Made by a program: the position numbers and the translations under genes. 64,000 bases of DNA from positions 42,783,676 through 42,847,675 of the forward strand of contig CM049311.1 of NCBI GenBank assembly GCA_026874595.1. The letters run 5' to 3'. Source of the DNA: Sipunculus nudus (lineage: Eukaryota; Annelida; Sipuncula; Golfingiida; Sipunculidae). The notes beneath the pieces are model-generated. The model saw only the letters and a program-made list of their open reading frames with translations. It was not told the DNA's origin and made no database searches. Shown piece after piece: positions 1 through 12,420 of this stretch (its first letter is position 1; each line of letters begins with the position of its first letter).

Positions 1-396
1 GTAAATATATTTCCTGATTTTTGACTAAGTGCATTATATACGTTTGGGCCCATAACTTCACAGATTTATGCAATATTGACCTAATTTCTGGTATGTACAT
101 AGGTAATATATTCAGATTTGGTTAAGTCAAATATGAATAGATTTACCCCAGTGGTTTTCATAGTAAGCAGTTTTGAAGTGTAACAATAGGTTATTTACTG
201 GAAAATGAAATTTTTTCCTTAATTTCTCAAAGGAGTGAACTCGCAGTGAACCCAGTTTCATGCAGGTTTGGTCGGATAACTTAGGGACGTATAAAACTTT
301 GTTGAATTTTGGATTTGTGGGTCTAACCGATTCAAAACGTGCCTTATTAACGGACGCCAGGCCGTATAACTGACTATAGTTCAGCTGAGCTAAAAA
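1..396 (+). repeat. HINE-A element, 3' part (cut by window start)
   Basis: Matches the terminal core seen again near 13.8-15.1, 43.2-44.5 and 52.3-52.9 kb (shared phrases about cataacttc, a tgaagtgt step and a ctcgaagg step). It ends in the family 3' signature TCAGCTGAGCTAAAAA at about 381-396. Non-coding; the 112-residue minus-strand reading frame here is a by-product of the repeat. Confidence 0.75.
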
Positions 397-902
397 TGGA
401 ATGTTTTGTGTATTTACTGAGTGAGAATTATTCATGCACATGAACGCAAAATTGTAAATAGACAACTTTATAAAATATTACAACCTTTATAAAATCATCC
501 AGACTGGAAAATCGTAGGTTCTATACACTACTGAGTACCGTTCTTTAGTACAATCTTAATTTTCAGAATATAAAAACTGGTCCGAGGGCAGCAGTCTGAT
601 TAATATTTAGGCAAAACTGCAACACCTCTGCAAATACATACAGGATGTGAAATTTAATTCAACAGTGCTTACAGGAATATGTTTCTTCATAATTATTTAT
701 TATAAGAAAGATGGACACACAAAGCAGATGACCATTTAATAGTCTGTGAAAATAATGAACAAATGTGTGCATTGGATCCTCATTTTTTATCACATCAGTG
801 CCATCACATATTTTTAAGTTTATAAATTTCATACATTTGCAATATAACATATATATCTGAATACATAAGTTAATTCAACATTCTTAATTGCATCAACATT
901 TA
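397..902 (+). repeat. HINE-A long body, left half, interrupted by the next element
   Basis: Same sequence as about 3900-4200, 28590-28760 and 51540-51660 (aataatgaacaaatg, then ggatcctcattttt). It resumes at 3459 after the 903-3458 insertion. No gene seen. Confidence 0.6.
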
Positions 903-2161
903 CCATATTCGACGTAATAAGCTCCCCGGGCGCTCTCAAATTTAACACTCAGCTTGTGAAATTGCACGTGTTTGACTTCACAGCTCATTCAGGGCAATTC
1001 AGAAAAACCGACGATCTTTAGCGATGGTTGTGTAAAGTTTTGAAAAATAATAACTAATCCAAGTGATACCGAATTGTGTGTTGTATGCGAGTGCAAGAAT
1101 TGGATATGACTAAAGTTCGAGAATTCCTTTGCAGGTGAAGAGGAAAAATAAGGATGGTAGTAATTAAAATTGATAAAATTCACCGCCTAATAAGGTAGTA
1201 AAATATATAAATTAGTTTATTAGTATAAATAGTATTTATTTGAAAGATGAAGAAATATGATATTGGACGTAGGTACCCCGATTATGTCAGTCACCTTGCG
1301 CAAATACCTTTGACAGCTGAGCCGATGTATGACATGGAATGGCATCGCCAATAATTGTCCCTTTGTCCTTCATTGTGCATGATATTACACGCAAAAGCTA
1401 AGAAAAAAAAAAGCTGAAATACTGGCCCTCGACTTCATGCAGCGTATTATATTAACTTCACTACCAGCATGGACTTTTATTTTATAACAATTAACATTAG
1501 TGCCGACTAACTGCATTATATGAGGCGAGATCCTAGATACTTAAAACCCTTGTTATGTTGGGAAAAATCGTGTAAAATCAAATATTGCGTTTATGACCAG
1601 GCAACTTTAATCTAAGTAAGATATAGTACTTTATTCGAATGACCAAGAAATTCAGCTAAATATTATGTTTGTGTTTGTAAACAAAACTCGCTTTTAAAAC
1701 TTTGCAACCCTGGCGCTTGAAACTGTCTCAAAATCTGAAACAATGAAATGCGTGACCTTTACTCGCTGAGCAACACGGCCCGTTACCACTAGTTACACAG
1801 GCGGCTGCCGGCCAGTCGTGCCTGTGGGAAAACCCAGAGCAAACATCGTTCCCCACGTATCACAGTTTATAAGGACAATATGTTCTTCTAATCAACATTT
1901 AAAGTGGTCAAACACTGTCTAAGTGGTATGTTATACGCGCATTTGATAACGATATCTCAATTTTATAATGATTACGACATTTTCAGACGAAATATAAGAA
2001 TTTAATTGTTATGTGGAATGTTTCATGTTTTCTCAAATCATCTTCTAGGGCTCTTGCACTGACGCTTTTGTATCACCAGTACATGGAAGTAATTTGTCGA
2101 GAAAACTCGTGCCACCCATTTTATATATAACGTTCCCCATACTATTTCCGTTTCCTTGTAG

Positions 2162-2164
<3 letters not shown>

Positions 2165-2213
<49 letters not shown>
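2165..2213. repeat. (TA)n microsatellite
   Basis: Uninterrupted AT dinucleotide run of roughly 24 units inside the TE1 copy. The IYIYIY reading frames across it on both strands are artefacts. Confidence 0.95.
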
Positions 2214-2215
<2 letters not shown>

Positions 2216-2826
2216 TGTCTGGATCCTTTGCTCCATGTCGGTTTTCATTTCAAATTCAGGACGACGTTCAAGTTAAAATTGAATACACAAGAGTCGTTTT
2301 GAAATCCAATGCCGTCTTGTTGCTTTAAATGGCCCGACTAACCTCTGACTCTTGACCTAGCTTGAATTAGCTTCCCCGAATCACTGAATTGCTGTGAAAA
2401 CCAAAGCCACAGGTGATTTCTGTGGTCGATTCGACAGGTTTCATGCCAGTCGTTATAATTCGATCACGTTGACGCTTACCGCTCCCGAAACAAGGAAGGC
2501 ACTTTTGTTTCTAGTCGTTTTGAATGACTGTTAGGCGATACATAAAATTACCTGGGAATGAATCATTCGCATAAAGCGCGGACGTAAGCTGTCGTTAACG
2601 TACGATACACACGTGTCAGAATTCCCAGTTAGTGCTTCTTGCAGCGATAGCAGTCTATGCAGGCGGGATAACTTGCATTTTTTATGTCATATATACCAGT
2701 GTATTATACAAGTGTCACATTAAACTGCAACTATAAATTTGGGGCATTATTTCAGCTGCAATTAGTTTCACGACACGTACACTGAGAAACGCGGCATAGA
2801 GTTTGAAAGACGCCTTCGTTGTTTTA

Positions 2827-3120
2827 TTACTATATTTAAGAGAGAACATATTAATTATGAAAAATAACAAACACCAAATAAATATATGTTATTGAATGAT
2901 ACATCCACATACGTACCTGATTTATCATCGTCAGACGACAGCCGTGTCGGTCAGTCAGTCAAACCGGCATATGGACAAAATACGTCTCCATTGTTTTTTT
3001 TTTTTTTTAAATAATATTTCACAAAGAGAATTTATAAATTATGAGAAATAACAAACACCAAGTAAATATATTTCATTGCATGAAACATGCACATACGTAC
3101 CTGAATTCAGGTCACCCGAT
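2827..3120. repeat. Internal direct duplication, ~185-bp spacing
   Basis: aaataacaaacaccaa, then aaatatat, then acatacgtacctga occur twice (from about 2860 and about 3045) with moderate divergence. This is an old tandem duplication inside the TE1 copy. Confidence 0.75.
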
Positions 3121-3390
3121 CAGCATGGCCACCTGCAGGGTCGGCATTCACGGACACAGTCAGTCAATGTAATCTATTACACACTTGACCACCGATTCTG
3201 TTGTGTGCAACTAATATTATTATTATATTAGATGATAAAGCGTGACGGAGATAGAATAAAAACAGGCAGTAACGTTTAAGTTTGGCAGGGAGAAATGAAA
3301 GCATCACGTTGCCCCTCGTTATATATTGGCTAGGGAGAAAAACTGAGGTTAGGATGGCTCGAGTTTTCTTAATGTGATCTCCTCCCAAAT

Positions 3391-3392
<2 letters not shown>

Positions 3393-3421
<29 letters not shown>
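3393..3421 (+). repeat. Poly-G run (~29 G)
   Basis: Unbroken G tract just inside the right terminus of TE1 copy 1. The second TE1 copy has an interrupted C tract at the homologous place (18600-18612), so the run is a length-unstable expansion. Exact length may be unreliable. Confidence 0.9.
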
Positions 3422-3458
3422 CTTATTACGGGAGGGGCGCTGATTACATCAATTACGG

Positions 3459-5467
3459 TATCCCTAATTTTTTCGGATAACATCACATTATGCATACAGA
3501 TGTACTTTATTTTTTCCCCACAAAAATATATTTTAAATTTTGCAAATCAATATTCAGAATTCAGTTATTAATTGCACTTTTATTTATCCATAATTTGGCT
3601 CATATATTATCAAATTATGCATACTGATGGGTATATTTTAATTTGTTAAAATTATTTAAAAGGAAATTAATTTATTTTAATATGCTACATACCACAACAT
3701 AGCATCTCCTAGATAACTCCTTGAAATAGGTCTACCATTTCAAAAATATTTTTGTACACTGGAGTGGAAACAGCTTTATAATTAAGAAAATTACACTTGG
3801 TGGGGGCAGGGGGTGTAGTTGATCTGAGAATAACTGTAGAAGACTGGGGAAGAGTTACAACACTTTTGGATATAAATACAGAATATGGAATTAAATTCAA
3901 TGGTGCTTACTGGGACTGGTGGGAGTTACAACACCTATGTATATACTTAAAGGATAAAATTTAATTTAAATGAAATTATTTTTAAATATTTAAAAACAGG
4001 CAGAGAGATGGAAAACAAAGCAAATAACTTTAATTTCCATTCTACTGAGACAGGAAAATAATGAACAAATATATGCATTAGATCCTTTTTTTTCTTTTGT
4101 TAAGTCATTTTTTTTTAGTTTATAAATTTTACTATATATTAACAGTATATCACATATATATCTGAATATTTAAATTAAATCACAAATCTAAACTGCATCA
4201 ATATTTATACTTTTTTAGTCAGGTAACTTCACATTATGCACACAGATATATTTCTTTTTTTATATTATATATTTTTAAAATTTGCCAAGCAATAAATATA
4301 TGAAAATAACACTCCAGAATTCACAATTTTAAATTGCACCTTTATATATTCATGATTTGTTTCATCTATTAACAAATTATGCCCACTGATGGGTTAAATT
4401 ATATTTTGTTTAATTTTATAACAGGAAATAATTTCTTTAAAATGCTACATCAGAACAATGTGGCATCTCTTGGATTACTTCTTGAATTAATATTTCAAGA
4501 AAAGTTGTGCACATTGGATCAAAAACTGCTTTACATTTAAAGAAATACAGTTGACAATAACAAACCATGTATTGAAATATAATTGGTGATGGTGGTGATG
4601 GGAGGGGGGGGGTGTTAGGGTAGGCCCATGAGAATAAATATATGTTTATTACAGCAGGGGTGTTCTGCCAGTTCTGCATCACTAATAAGGTTACCTAGGC
4701 AAGGCTGAAGTGAGCAAGAGTGGGGTCTTGGATATACAAAATGCAAATACATTAAAGCATCTGAAAAACTTCAATAATTAGAATAATTTTTAAGCTTTTA
4801 CTTTCAAATTTCAGAATTCAACAGATTAAATCCACATGTATCCCAGCTGTGAAAAATAAATTAAATATACTTACGAGAAAAAAAGTGCCATGGTCAAATT
4901 TGGGCAAAATTTAAGGTACCAATTTTATATTTTTGCTAATATTTTAAAAAAAATTAAAAGATTTTGATCTAATTTTGGGTATACAATGAAATTTTGATTA
5001 GTTAAAGCTATATAACTGAAAAATAGTCCCTAGCTTTAACAATTTTTGGTGTTAAGTGACCAAATATTTGTTTATGATTTTTTACAAAGTGCAATATGTT
5101 TGGACCCATAACTTTTTTAAATTATAAAATACAGACCTAATTTCTGGCATGTACATAAGAACTATATGGAGGAATATTTATGATAAATATAAGGGAAAAC
5201 AGGTGAGTGGTTTGGATATTAGGCAGTCCTGAAGTGTGAAAATAGGTTTTTAATTAAATATTGAGGTTTTTCCTTAATTTCTCAAAAGAACAAAGTCGCA
5301 AAGACCCAGTTTTCAGCTTAGTAGGAGATCTTGGGGACATCTAACATTATGCCGAATTTTGGATTCCTAGGTCTTACGGTTTCAAAACGTGCCACATCTA
5401 CGGACGGACGGACGACGGATGGACCACGACTATAGCTCAGATGACTTATAGTCAGCTGAGCTAAAAA
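3459..5467 (+). repeat. HINE-A long copy, body and 3' end
   Basis: Continues the repeat interrupted at 902. It carries the G-rich stretch near 4605, the terminal core from about 4850, an (ACGG)n tract at about 5399-5416 and the 3' stem-loop AGCTCAGATGACTTATAGTC plus its complement, ending CTGAGCTAAAAA at 5467. No coding sequence supported. Confidence 0.75.
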
Positions 5468-5960
5468 TGTGCCAATGTCAAAGTTGGGCAAAAATTAAGA
5501 TACTGATTTTTTTATATTTATGGTAATTACTTAAACACATTTACAAGATTCTGATCTTGAATTTCTGGTATACAATTAAATTTTAATTCAATAAAATCAT
5601 ATCCTTGGAAAAAAAGTTTCAACTTTAACATTTATCGCGTTTATTGAATGTCTTTCCTGAATTTTTACAAAGTGCATTATGTTTGGCCACATAACTTTTA
5701 TAGGCCTAAATTACGTAATACCGACCTTATTTCTAAAATGTCCATAGGAAATATATAGGACAATAATTATGGTAAATATGAAGAAAAACAAAAGAGTGGT
5801 TTTGATATCAGGCAGTCTTGAAGTGTGATAAAAAGTTTTTAATGGAAATTGAGGGTTTTCTTGATATCTCGAAGGAATGAAGTCACATTGACCCTGTTTT
5901 TGGTTTGGTAGGATATTTTTGGGGACAATGTTTTTTCTGGGGGGGGGGGGGGGGAGGGGG
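5468..5960 (+). repeat. Second HINE-A terminal core, 3' truncated
   Basis: Starts immediately after the previous element's end and repeats its core (gtgccaatgtcaaagttggg onward, then the gaagtgtga and ctcgaagga steps). It breaks at a poly-G run near 5939-5955 before reaching the stem-loop. Confidence 0.65.
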
Positions 5961-6551
5961 AGAATTTAAAGAGATGCTGGACCTGAATTTATATCCGTGT
6001 CAGTGAAATTTATTGAGAAATGGTAAGAAAAGTGTTCTTCAAACTTTGAATTCCAAAAGTCTTGAAGCTGTCAATGGACACATTATTTTTTTATCAAATA
6101 TAAATATTTGTTTACCAACTTTGAACACTTACAAGAGTGTGACTATCAGGACCCTGACAAGTTATTGCCATGCAGATCAGAGAGACTTAATTTAAGGTTT
6201 CCAAGAGATTTCGTGAGGTACTCGCTGGATATTTAGTTGGTAGTTTTAAGGTCTAACAACTTTAATTCATGCCCTCTTAACAATATCCAGACTACGGACC
6301 ATCATTTTAGTCCCAAAAGCAAATGAATATACCCAATGCTCGATCATGTATCACTCACTGTTTCATTCTGTTACAGACTGACAGAAAACACAAGAACGGT
6401 TTTGTACAAGTTCTTGTTGGGAAGCTGATGCATGCCACTTCCTTCTCATTGCCATTGGTGTTTTTTAAACCTACACACAAGTGCAGCTAGGAAAAAGTAT
6501 GTGTGTACATCCATTTTCTAAACATGTCATATCCAACATGGTAAAAAAAAA
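5961..6551. other. Unassigned, no gene seen
   Basis: No convincing coding region, RNA gene or recognised repeat. A 60-residue plus-strand frame from 6013 has no recognisable domain. Confidence 0.5.
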
Positions 6552-7796
6552 AAGTGACCCATTAGTCAATGACACTCAGCTGACTAAGAAGACATTCACA
6601 AAATGAATTTTACCATCTGAACGCCAAATTTTATAGGTGTTACCTCCATTCAATTGTAGCAACAATAGTTCTTAAAAAAACAACAAGAAAAAAAGTTTCA
6701 TGATAATATGTCCAGCCATTCCCATTAAATCTAGTCTTTTTTATGTAGTCAGCCAAGTTAAAAATGACCATGCACATTTTTGAAGGACATCCCTGGATGT
6801 CAAGACAGAAGATCCTATGTCCAACAGTAAAGTTTTGTACCCTGACTAACGGTCTGGGTGGTTAAAATGTTTTTGGCCAGTAATATAGGTCACCATGACC
6901 TAATTTCAGGTTTCCATGGAGATTTTCCAAGATGTTTTGGTCGGTAGCACATAAAATATAGGTCACTATGACCTAATTTCAGGTTTCAATGGAGATTGCC
7001 CAAGACTTCCCTTAATTTATTGGAACGTTCTTGGGCAAGCAGATACAATTTGTTCTTATCTGATTTTCAGGGTGCTAAAAATCATGCTCTTGACCCATAT
7101 TTTACAAAATATAGGTTACCGCGACCTTATTTCAGGTTTCCATGCAGATTTACCCTGTACCAGCCTGAATGTCATGTTAGAAGATTCTAGGCCTAACGGA
7201 TACCATTTGAGCCTCATCTGACTTGGTGCTCAAAATCATGTTTTTAGCCTGTAGTTTGTAAAATATAAGTCATCATGACCTAATTTCAGGTTTCCAAGGA
7301 GATTGGCCCAGGACCTACAAGGAGGTACAGTTAGAAGTTTCTAGGTCTTATGGTTACAATTTGTGCCCTGTTAATGGAGGGACTGCTTCATCTGAAAGTC
7401 TCAAAAACAGAGCAAAATATGCATAAAAATAAGGAAAATACAGATGGCATCACCAGTCTTCAGGAAATGATGACACACTCCATGATCAATATGCATGGAA
7501 AGAGTCATGGCAATCAATGCATTAGTTATTCAGATACTGGAGCTATTGTATAAAATTTTTATTATTATTGGGAGTACTTTCGAGCTCCATAGCTCGGAGG
7601 ATACAGGTCACAGTGACCAAATTTCAGGTTTCCAAGGAGATTTTTAATGGACCTCCGTGGGTTTTCAGTAAGAAATTTCTAGGTCCAGCAGTTACGACTT
7701 GTGTCCTGTTAACGTTCAGATGGAAAGACAGACGGACGAGTGACAAAGAGTAGTTGCTATAGCTCAGAAGACTTTCAGTCAGCTGAGATAAAAAAA
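6552..7796 (+). repeat. HINE-A subfamily copy with tandem 'tttcaggtttcca' units
   Basis: Opens with a degenerate 5' end (agtgacccattagtcaatga, then ACTCAGCTGACT) and ends with gacttt, cagtcagctgag, ataaaaaa near 7789. In between are units of about 140 to 200 bp carrying gacctaatttcaggtttcca. Non-coding. Confidence 0.6.
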
Positions 7797-8124
7797 AAAA
7801 GGACGGCAGCCCTCTCACATTCTCCACAAACAGTAATTATAGGCATTGCTATGACTTCAGGTCCCCCTGCCAATGAAACAGTTTATAACAAGTGCCATCA
7901 CAAGCATTCAAACTTTGCTAAGAGCCCAAAATGCCTCACCTGCATTGGACAAACCAAGGGCTGAAGAATCTTGGCCCAATGTGAGCACCTGATTCTGGTC
8001 TACAGCTCCCCATGCAAGCAGTGTGTTGAATGACACAGAGTAGCAGAAGAATGTATTGAGACCACTGCTTAAGGAGTTTATTGAAGATACACTCACCCAG
8101 AAATATTTAGGACCAATGCAGTTA
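7797..8124. other. Unassigned, no gene seen
   Basis: Short spacer between two HINE-A copies. Several 60-75 residue frames overlap on both strands but none has a recognisable motif. Confidence 0.4.
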
Positions 8125-8949
8125 ACAACCCATGGGTCATGATGCTCAGCTGACTGGGGAGAAATTCACAAAAGGAAATTTTATCATCTGAATGGTAGGG
8201 ATACTTTGGAGTCCTATAGCTTGAAGTATATGGGTAACAGAGACCTAATTTCAGGTTCCCACAGACACTTTTCATGGGCCTCCTTGCATGACAAGAATGA
8301 AGATTCTAGGTCCAGTTGTTACAGTTTGTGCCAGGTTAACAGATGACAGCATCCTTTAAGGTCTCAAAAATAGAGAAAAAAAATTCGAAAAATTAAATAA
8401 AATACAGGTGGCTCCACCAGTCTGCAGAAACTGATGAAACACTCCACAATCAATATCCATGCAAAGAATCATGGTGATCTCTGCATTAGTTGTTCAGATT
8501 CTTCAGCTTTTGTATCAAATTGTCCATTATTCTAAGGGATACTTCGGAGTCCTATAGCTTGAAGGATATGGGAAACAGAGACCTAATTTAAGGTTTCCAC
8601 AGACACTTTTCATGGGCCTCCTTGCATGAGAAAAATGAAGGTCCTGTTGTTACAATCTGTGCCAAGTTAACAGATGACAGCATCCTTTAAGGTCTCAAAA
8701 ATAGAGAAAAAAAAATTAGTCAAAATTTGAAAAAAAAATAGAGGTGGCGCAACCAGTCTGCAGAAACTGATGGAACACCTCATGATCAATATGTATGCCA
8801 AAAATCATGACCATCAGTGTTGTAGTTATTGCGATACTGCAGTGTTGTATCAAATTTTTCATTATTCTGGGGGGTATTTTGGAGTCATACAGCTTAAAGG
8901 ATATGGGTAACAGAGACCTAATTTCAGGTTTCCATAGAGACTTTTCATG
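8125..8949 (+). repeat. HINE-A subfamily copy, left part, ~337-bp units
   Basis: Begins cccatgggtcatgatgctca followed by gctgac, the family 5' end. It contains repeated units with ccaccagtctgcag (8420, 8757) and acctaatttcaggtttcca. The copy is split by the 8950-9492 insertion and resumes at 9493. Confidence 0.65.
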
Positions 8950-9492
8950 TAGACTGGTACCCTGCTCTATATGGCCCTCAGCCAAGCATAGAGACAGGCG
9001 TACAACGCCTTCTTAAGTACTCCCAGTTGCAACTCCTGACTTACCTATAGACTGGTTCCAACTTGAGTATGCACGCTCATACCGGTTATCATGGACGTTC
9101 ACGCGATCCTGGTTGATTATCCGTGAAGATTTCTTATAAAATAACTTTCTTTAGTTATTTTTAGTTTTCAAATATTGAAGAATGAGTTGTTGCACAAAAA
9201 TTGAATGATGGATGCATAGATAATACGATATACAGGATCTTTGATTTTCCACTGTACGTAGCAGTGATTTATTATTAATATCAGATCATCATTATCCAAT
9301 CATTAATGTCACATGTAATATACATCCAACCTTTGGTAACTTCTTTGAGCAAACGAAATGCTTATTTTTATCATATATAATATATACTGGAGTTGGTACC
9401 AGTCTGCCAAGAGTACAAAAGATGGCGTTGTACGCCCGTCTCTATGATTGGCCTAGAGCAGCGGTGCCATTATAGAGCGGGGTACCAGTCTA
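8950..9492. mobile_element. 543-bp long-TIR element with 9-bp target duplication (MULE-like MITE)
   Basis: Both ends begin TAGACTGGTACCC when read inward, and the inverted similarity extends about 75-80 bp (including gcgtacaacgcc). It is flanked by the direct repeat CTTTTCATG at 8941-8949 and 9493-9501. The undisturbed host sequence cttttcatgggtctccc is visible in a related copy at about 15301, which confirms the junctions. Long TIRs and a 9-bp duplication suggest Mutator-type; hAT (8 bp) is an alternative. No coding capacity. Confidence 0.8.
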
Positions 9493-9625
9493 CTTTTCAT
9501 GGGTCTCCCTGTGTGTCAAGAATGAAGATTCTAGGTCCAGTTGTTATGATTTGTGCCCTGTTAACAGATGTTCATATCTTTAAAGGTCTCAAAAATAGAG
9601 AGAAGCAAGGCGCTCAGCTGATCGT
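9493..9625 (+). repeat. HINE-A subfamily copy, right part after insertion
   Basis: Continues gggtctccctgtgtgtcaag, the standard HINE-A unit, to gctcagctgatcg near 9626, where recognisable similarity stops. Confidence 0.6.
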
Positions 9626-10266
9626 GATTGTACTATAAATGTTTCTCCACTGTGATACTATATCGAGTCGATAAAGCTTATGAATATCATGGACATGTTG
9701 GGCTATTATAAAGGAATGTAATGTAATATGTGAGTAAATGATAAATGAAATTTCCTGACTGATGGATTAATAGAGTCAAATATCGTGGTTTATTTTTTAT
9801 TTATTTAGGAGGGGTTGAAAATTGTGATATATTTGAGCAAATATGAATGCAATGACAGCAGTAATAAGCAGTAGTAGAATGATGATATGGCTATTTGTTG
9901 AAGGATCTAAAGTGTATGGTAGTCTGAAAGCTTTCAATTTGACAGATATGATGTTATGATTAACTATGCTGATGAAGTGATTTATGAATTTGTGACTGTA
10001 TGACACAATATCTCTTTGGTCTTGACAAGGTACATTATTGTGATGCCCACTATGTCTACATATTACACAATATTGACATAATTTCTTGCATGTACATAGG
10101 TAACTATGGACGAATAGTTATACAAAATATTAAAGTATGAATATATCTGATTCATCTTGTTCTTGCTTACTGAGGCTGACTTTTGGATGGGGTTCGGAGA
10201 AGGGAAAAGTGAGGGCAGCACGAAGGTGGATGTAGAAATATGCTATTGTAATGTTTTTCATTTATA
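9626..10266. other. Mostly unassigned; HINE-A core fragment at ~10060-10140
   Basis: No gene seen. The end of the stretch (attgacataatttcttgcat, gtacataggtaac) is a piece of the HINE-A terminal core. Around 10215-10268 it is homologous to about 26590-26630, the host for the next insertion. Confidence 0.45.
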
Positions 10267-10414
10267 TACCCTTAGCAAAAATAGAGCTTGCCGCGCACTG
10301 TTGCTGCAAACTTGCTGCAGCTTTGCAGCAACCTTGCAGCAAGGTCACAATTTGCCATGCAAATTAGTTTGCGGCAACCTTGCTGCAGGCTTGCTGCAAC
10401 CCATGTTCCCGCAG

Positions 10415-10765
10415 CCCTTTTCCCGCAGCCTTCCCGCAGCCTTCTTGCAGCCTTCCCGCAGCCTTCTGGCTCACTTCCCGCAGCCTTCTAGCACACTTCC
10501 CGCAGCCTTCTCGCAGCCTTCTCGCACATTTCCCGCAGCCTTCCCGCACACTTCCCACAGCCTTCTCGCAGCCTTCTCTCACACTTCCCGCAGTCTTCTC
10601 GCAGCCTTCTCGCTCAATTCCCGCAGCCTCCTTGCACACTTCCCACAGCCTTCTCACACACTTCCTGCAGCCTTCTCGCACACTTCTCGCAGCCTTTCTT
10701 GCACACTTCCCGCAGCTTTCTCTCACACTGCCTGCAGCCTTCCTGCACACTTCCCGCAGCCTCCT
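10415..10765 (+). repeat. Short-period array, CTTCCCGCAGC-type units
   Basis: About 12-bp units combining into about 24-bp higher-order repeats (CTTCCCGCAGC, CTTCTCGCAGC, CTTCCCGCACA). All three plus frames and a minus frame stay open across it because the unit length is a multiple of three and lacks stops. Confidence 0.9.
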
Positions 10766-12003
10766 TTTAATATGTACTTAATTTTCATTTAAGTGATGTT
10801 TTGGCCAAAAATACGTTTTTATATTGCTTTCAATTAGAAAAAGAGAAATTTCATGAAGTTTGCAAATGAGATATGTTTAGTGATTGTTTACAATATAACT
10901 TTTATTGAAAACTTCTATTATCCTCCACCAACTTCAACGACTTCTGGCATTTAACTGCAATTTATCAGCATTTTTAAACATAAAACAACGAAAAAGGGCA
11001 CATCAACACTTAATCAGACATGTCCACATGGGGATATGATCACTTTGTGAACATACAATTAACTTTTTGATGAGAAATATTAGTTTCCTTCTGTCACTTA
11101 GCGTGTAGACTACACTGCAGTACAAGTTGTACAGTCAGCGCTGTGAGTTTCTGGTATTGATCCAAAAATAATATTAATATTCAGGCAACATTAAGCTACA
11201 AGAGTCATACAAGGGAATAATAAGGCTTTTAAGTTACAAATGCATACACAATTTTTTGTATATTTGAGAGGTAACATCAACTTCTTTAAGTGTTTGTGTC
11301 ACTGGTTGATCTTTCGTGCTGGGTGGTCGGCCATGTTGCCTGTCCCGAGACGCCTTCGGGCGACGGGTAGACTTGGTCCGAACATCCACTTGGCATGAAA
11401 TAAATTTAACTTATCCAATTTTTTTAAAAATTAAATTACACAAAATACCAGTAAGGCAAAAAAAAAGATATGGTTCTCTGTGCACTTTTTTTTTTAGAAA
11501 TTAGTGCGGGTGGGCTGGTTTTTTTTAATTACTTTTTTTGTATCTTTTGATAAATATGTCATATGATAAGGGAAAGCATGATAATTACATTATTTTATTT
11601 TCTTAACAGGGAAAAGGACTACATAACAAATGAAAACTGACAGAATTACTGATGAAATTCACTCTTATCAGTGCTTGGCAGCACTTGTCAATTCTTGCTG
11701 CGGCAGCCCTTGGGGTACAAATATGTAGTTCAAACTTACTGGTTGTAGTAACATAACTCCCTCTCTTTGTCCTCCAATCAAGTGATTGTATGTTCTAATT
11801 AATCCAATGAGTCCTCTGAACATGCTCGATCTGTTGGATGTTACACTTACTTTAGCTATTTGGCACAGATCTTCATATTTTTACAAGGGCTGACAAAGCA
11901 CTGTCTTTTCCAAATTTTGCAAAAATGGCTGTCTTTCCCTCAATAATCAGTTTAGCCAATCACAGCAGGGTAAGACAAGAAAAATTAGAGCAAATTAAAC
12001 TGT

Positions 12004-12420
12004 AAAAGGCTGCGGCTAGCCGCAACCCTCCCGCAGCCTTCCTGCACACAGCAATCAGTCAACTCTATAGGACTGCGGCTAGCCGCAACCCTCCCGCAGC
12101 CTTCCTGCACACAGCATTCAGTCAACTCTATAGGACTGCGGCTAGCCGCAACCCTCCCGCAGCCTTCCTGCACACAGCATTCAGTCAACTCTATAGGACT
12201 GCGGCTAGCCGCAACCCTCCCGCAGCCTTCCTGCACACAGCATTCAGTCAACTCTATAGGACTGCGACTAGCCGCAACCCTCCCGCAGCCTTCCTGCACA
12301 CAGCATTCAGTCAACTCTATAGGACTGCGGCTAGCCGCAACCCTCCCGCAGCCTACCTGCGCACAGTAGTCAAATACTCTATAGGACTGCAGCTAGCCGC
12401 AACCTTCCCGCAACCTTCCA
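12004..12420. repeat. 63-bp tandem repeat, ~6.5 copies, with perfect palindrome
   Basis: Unit spacing is exactly 63 bp (GACTGCGGC at 12071, 12134, 12197 and so on). Each unit carries the 14-bp palindrome TGCGGCTAGCCGCA, mutated in one copy to TGCGACTAGCCGCA, and CCCGCAGCCTTCCTGCACAC. The 109-residue minus-strand frame is a 21-residue translated repeat, not a credible protein. Confidence 0.95.

Larger units (their letters stand above)
903..3458 (-). mobile_element. Non-autonomous DNA transposon, TA target duplication (family TE1, copy 1)
   Basis: The ends are related inverted repeats: CCATATTCGACGTAATAAGC at the left and, read on the minus strand, CCGTAATTGATGTAATCAGC at the right. TA flanks each side (901-902 and 3459-3460). 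The flanking repeat continues across the element: the related sequence around 4186-4240 has no insertion and a single TA at the equivalent position, so the boundaries are exact. A second copy lies inverted at 18561-23533 with shared terminal segments (903-1450 matches 22940-23533; 3325-3458 matches 18561-18690). No transposase-like frame was found, so it is presumed mobilised in trans. It contains a (TA)n run, a poly-G run and an internal duplication. The superfamily is not assigned; TA duplication suggests Tc1/mariner-pogo or a similar group. Confidence 0.8.

Noticed and set aside
2045-2276. Frames with IYIYIY tracts on both strands
   Set aside because: Translation of the (TA)n run.
5440-5467. 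Stem-loop AGCTCAG..TGACT..AGTCA..CTGAGCT as a terminator or small RNA
   Set aside because: It is the 3' terminal signature of every HINE-A copy; no gene ends there.
10157-10792. 211-residue Ser/Pro/Leu-rich open frame
   Set aside because: It is the short-period GCAGCC array; all three plus frames are open, and it starts outside the transposon and runs into the repeat.
11985-12314. 109-residue Cys-rich minus-strand frame
   Set aside because: Exact 21-residue repetition from the 63-bp tandem unit; no signal peptide or independent support.
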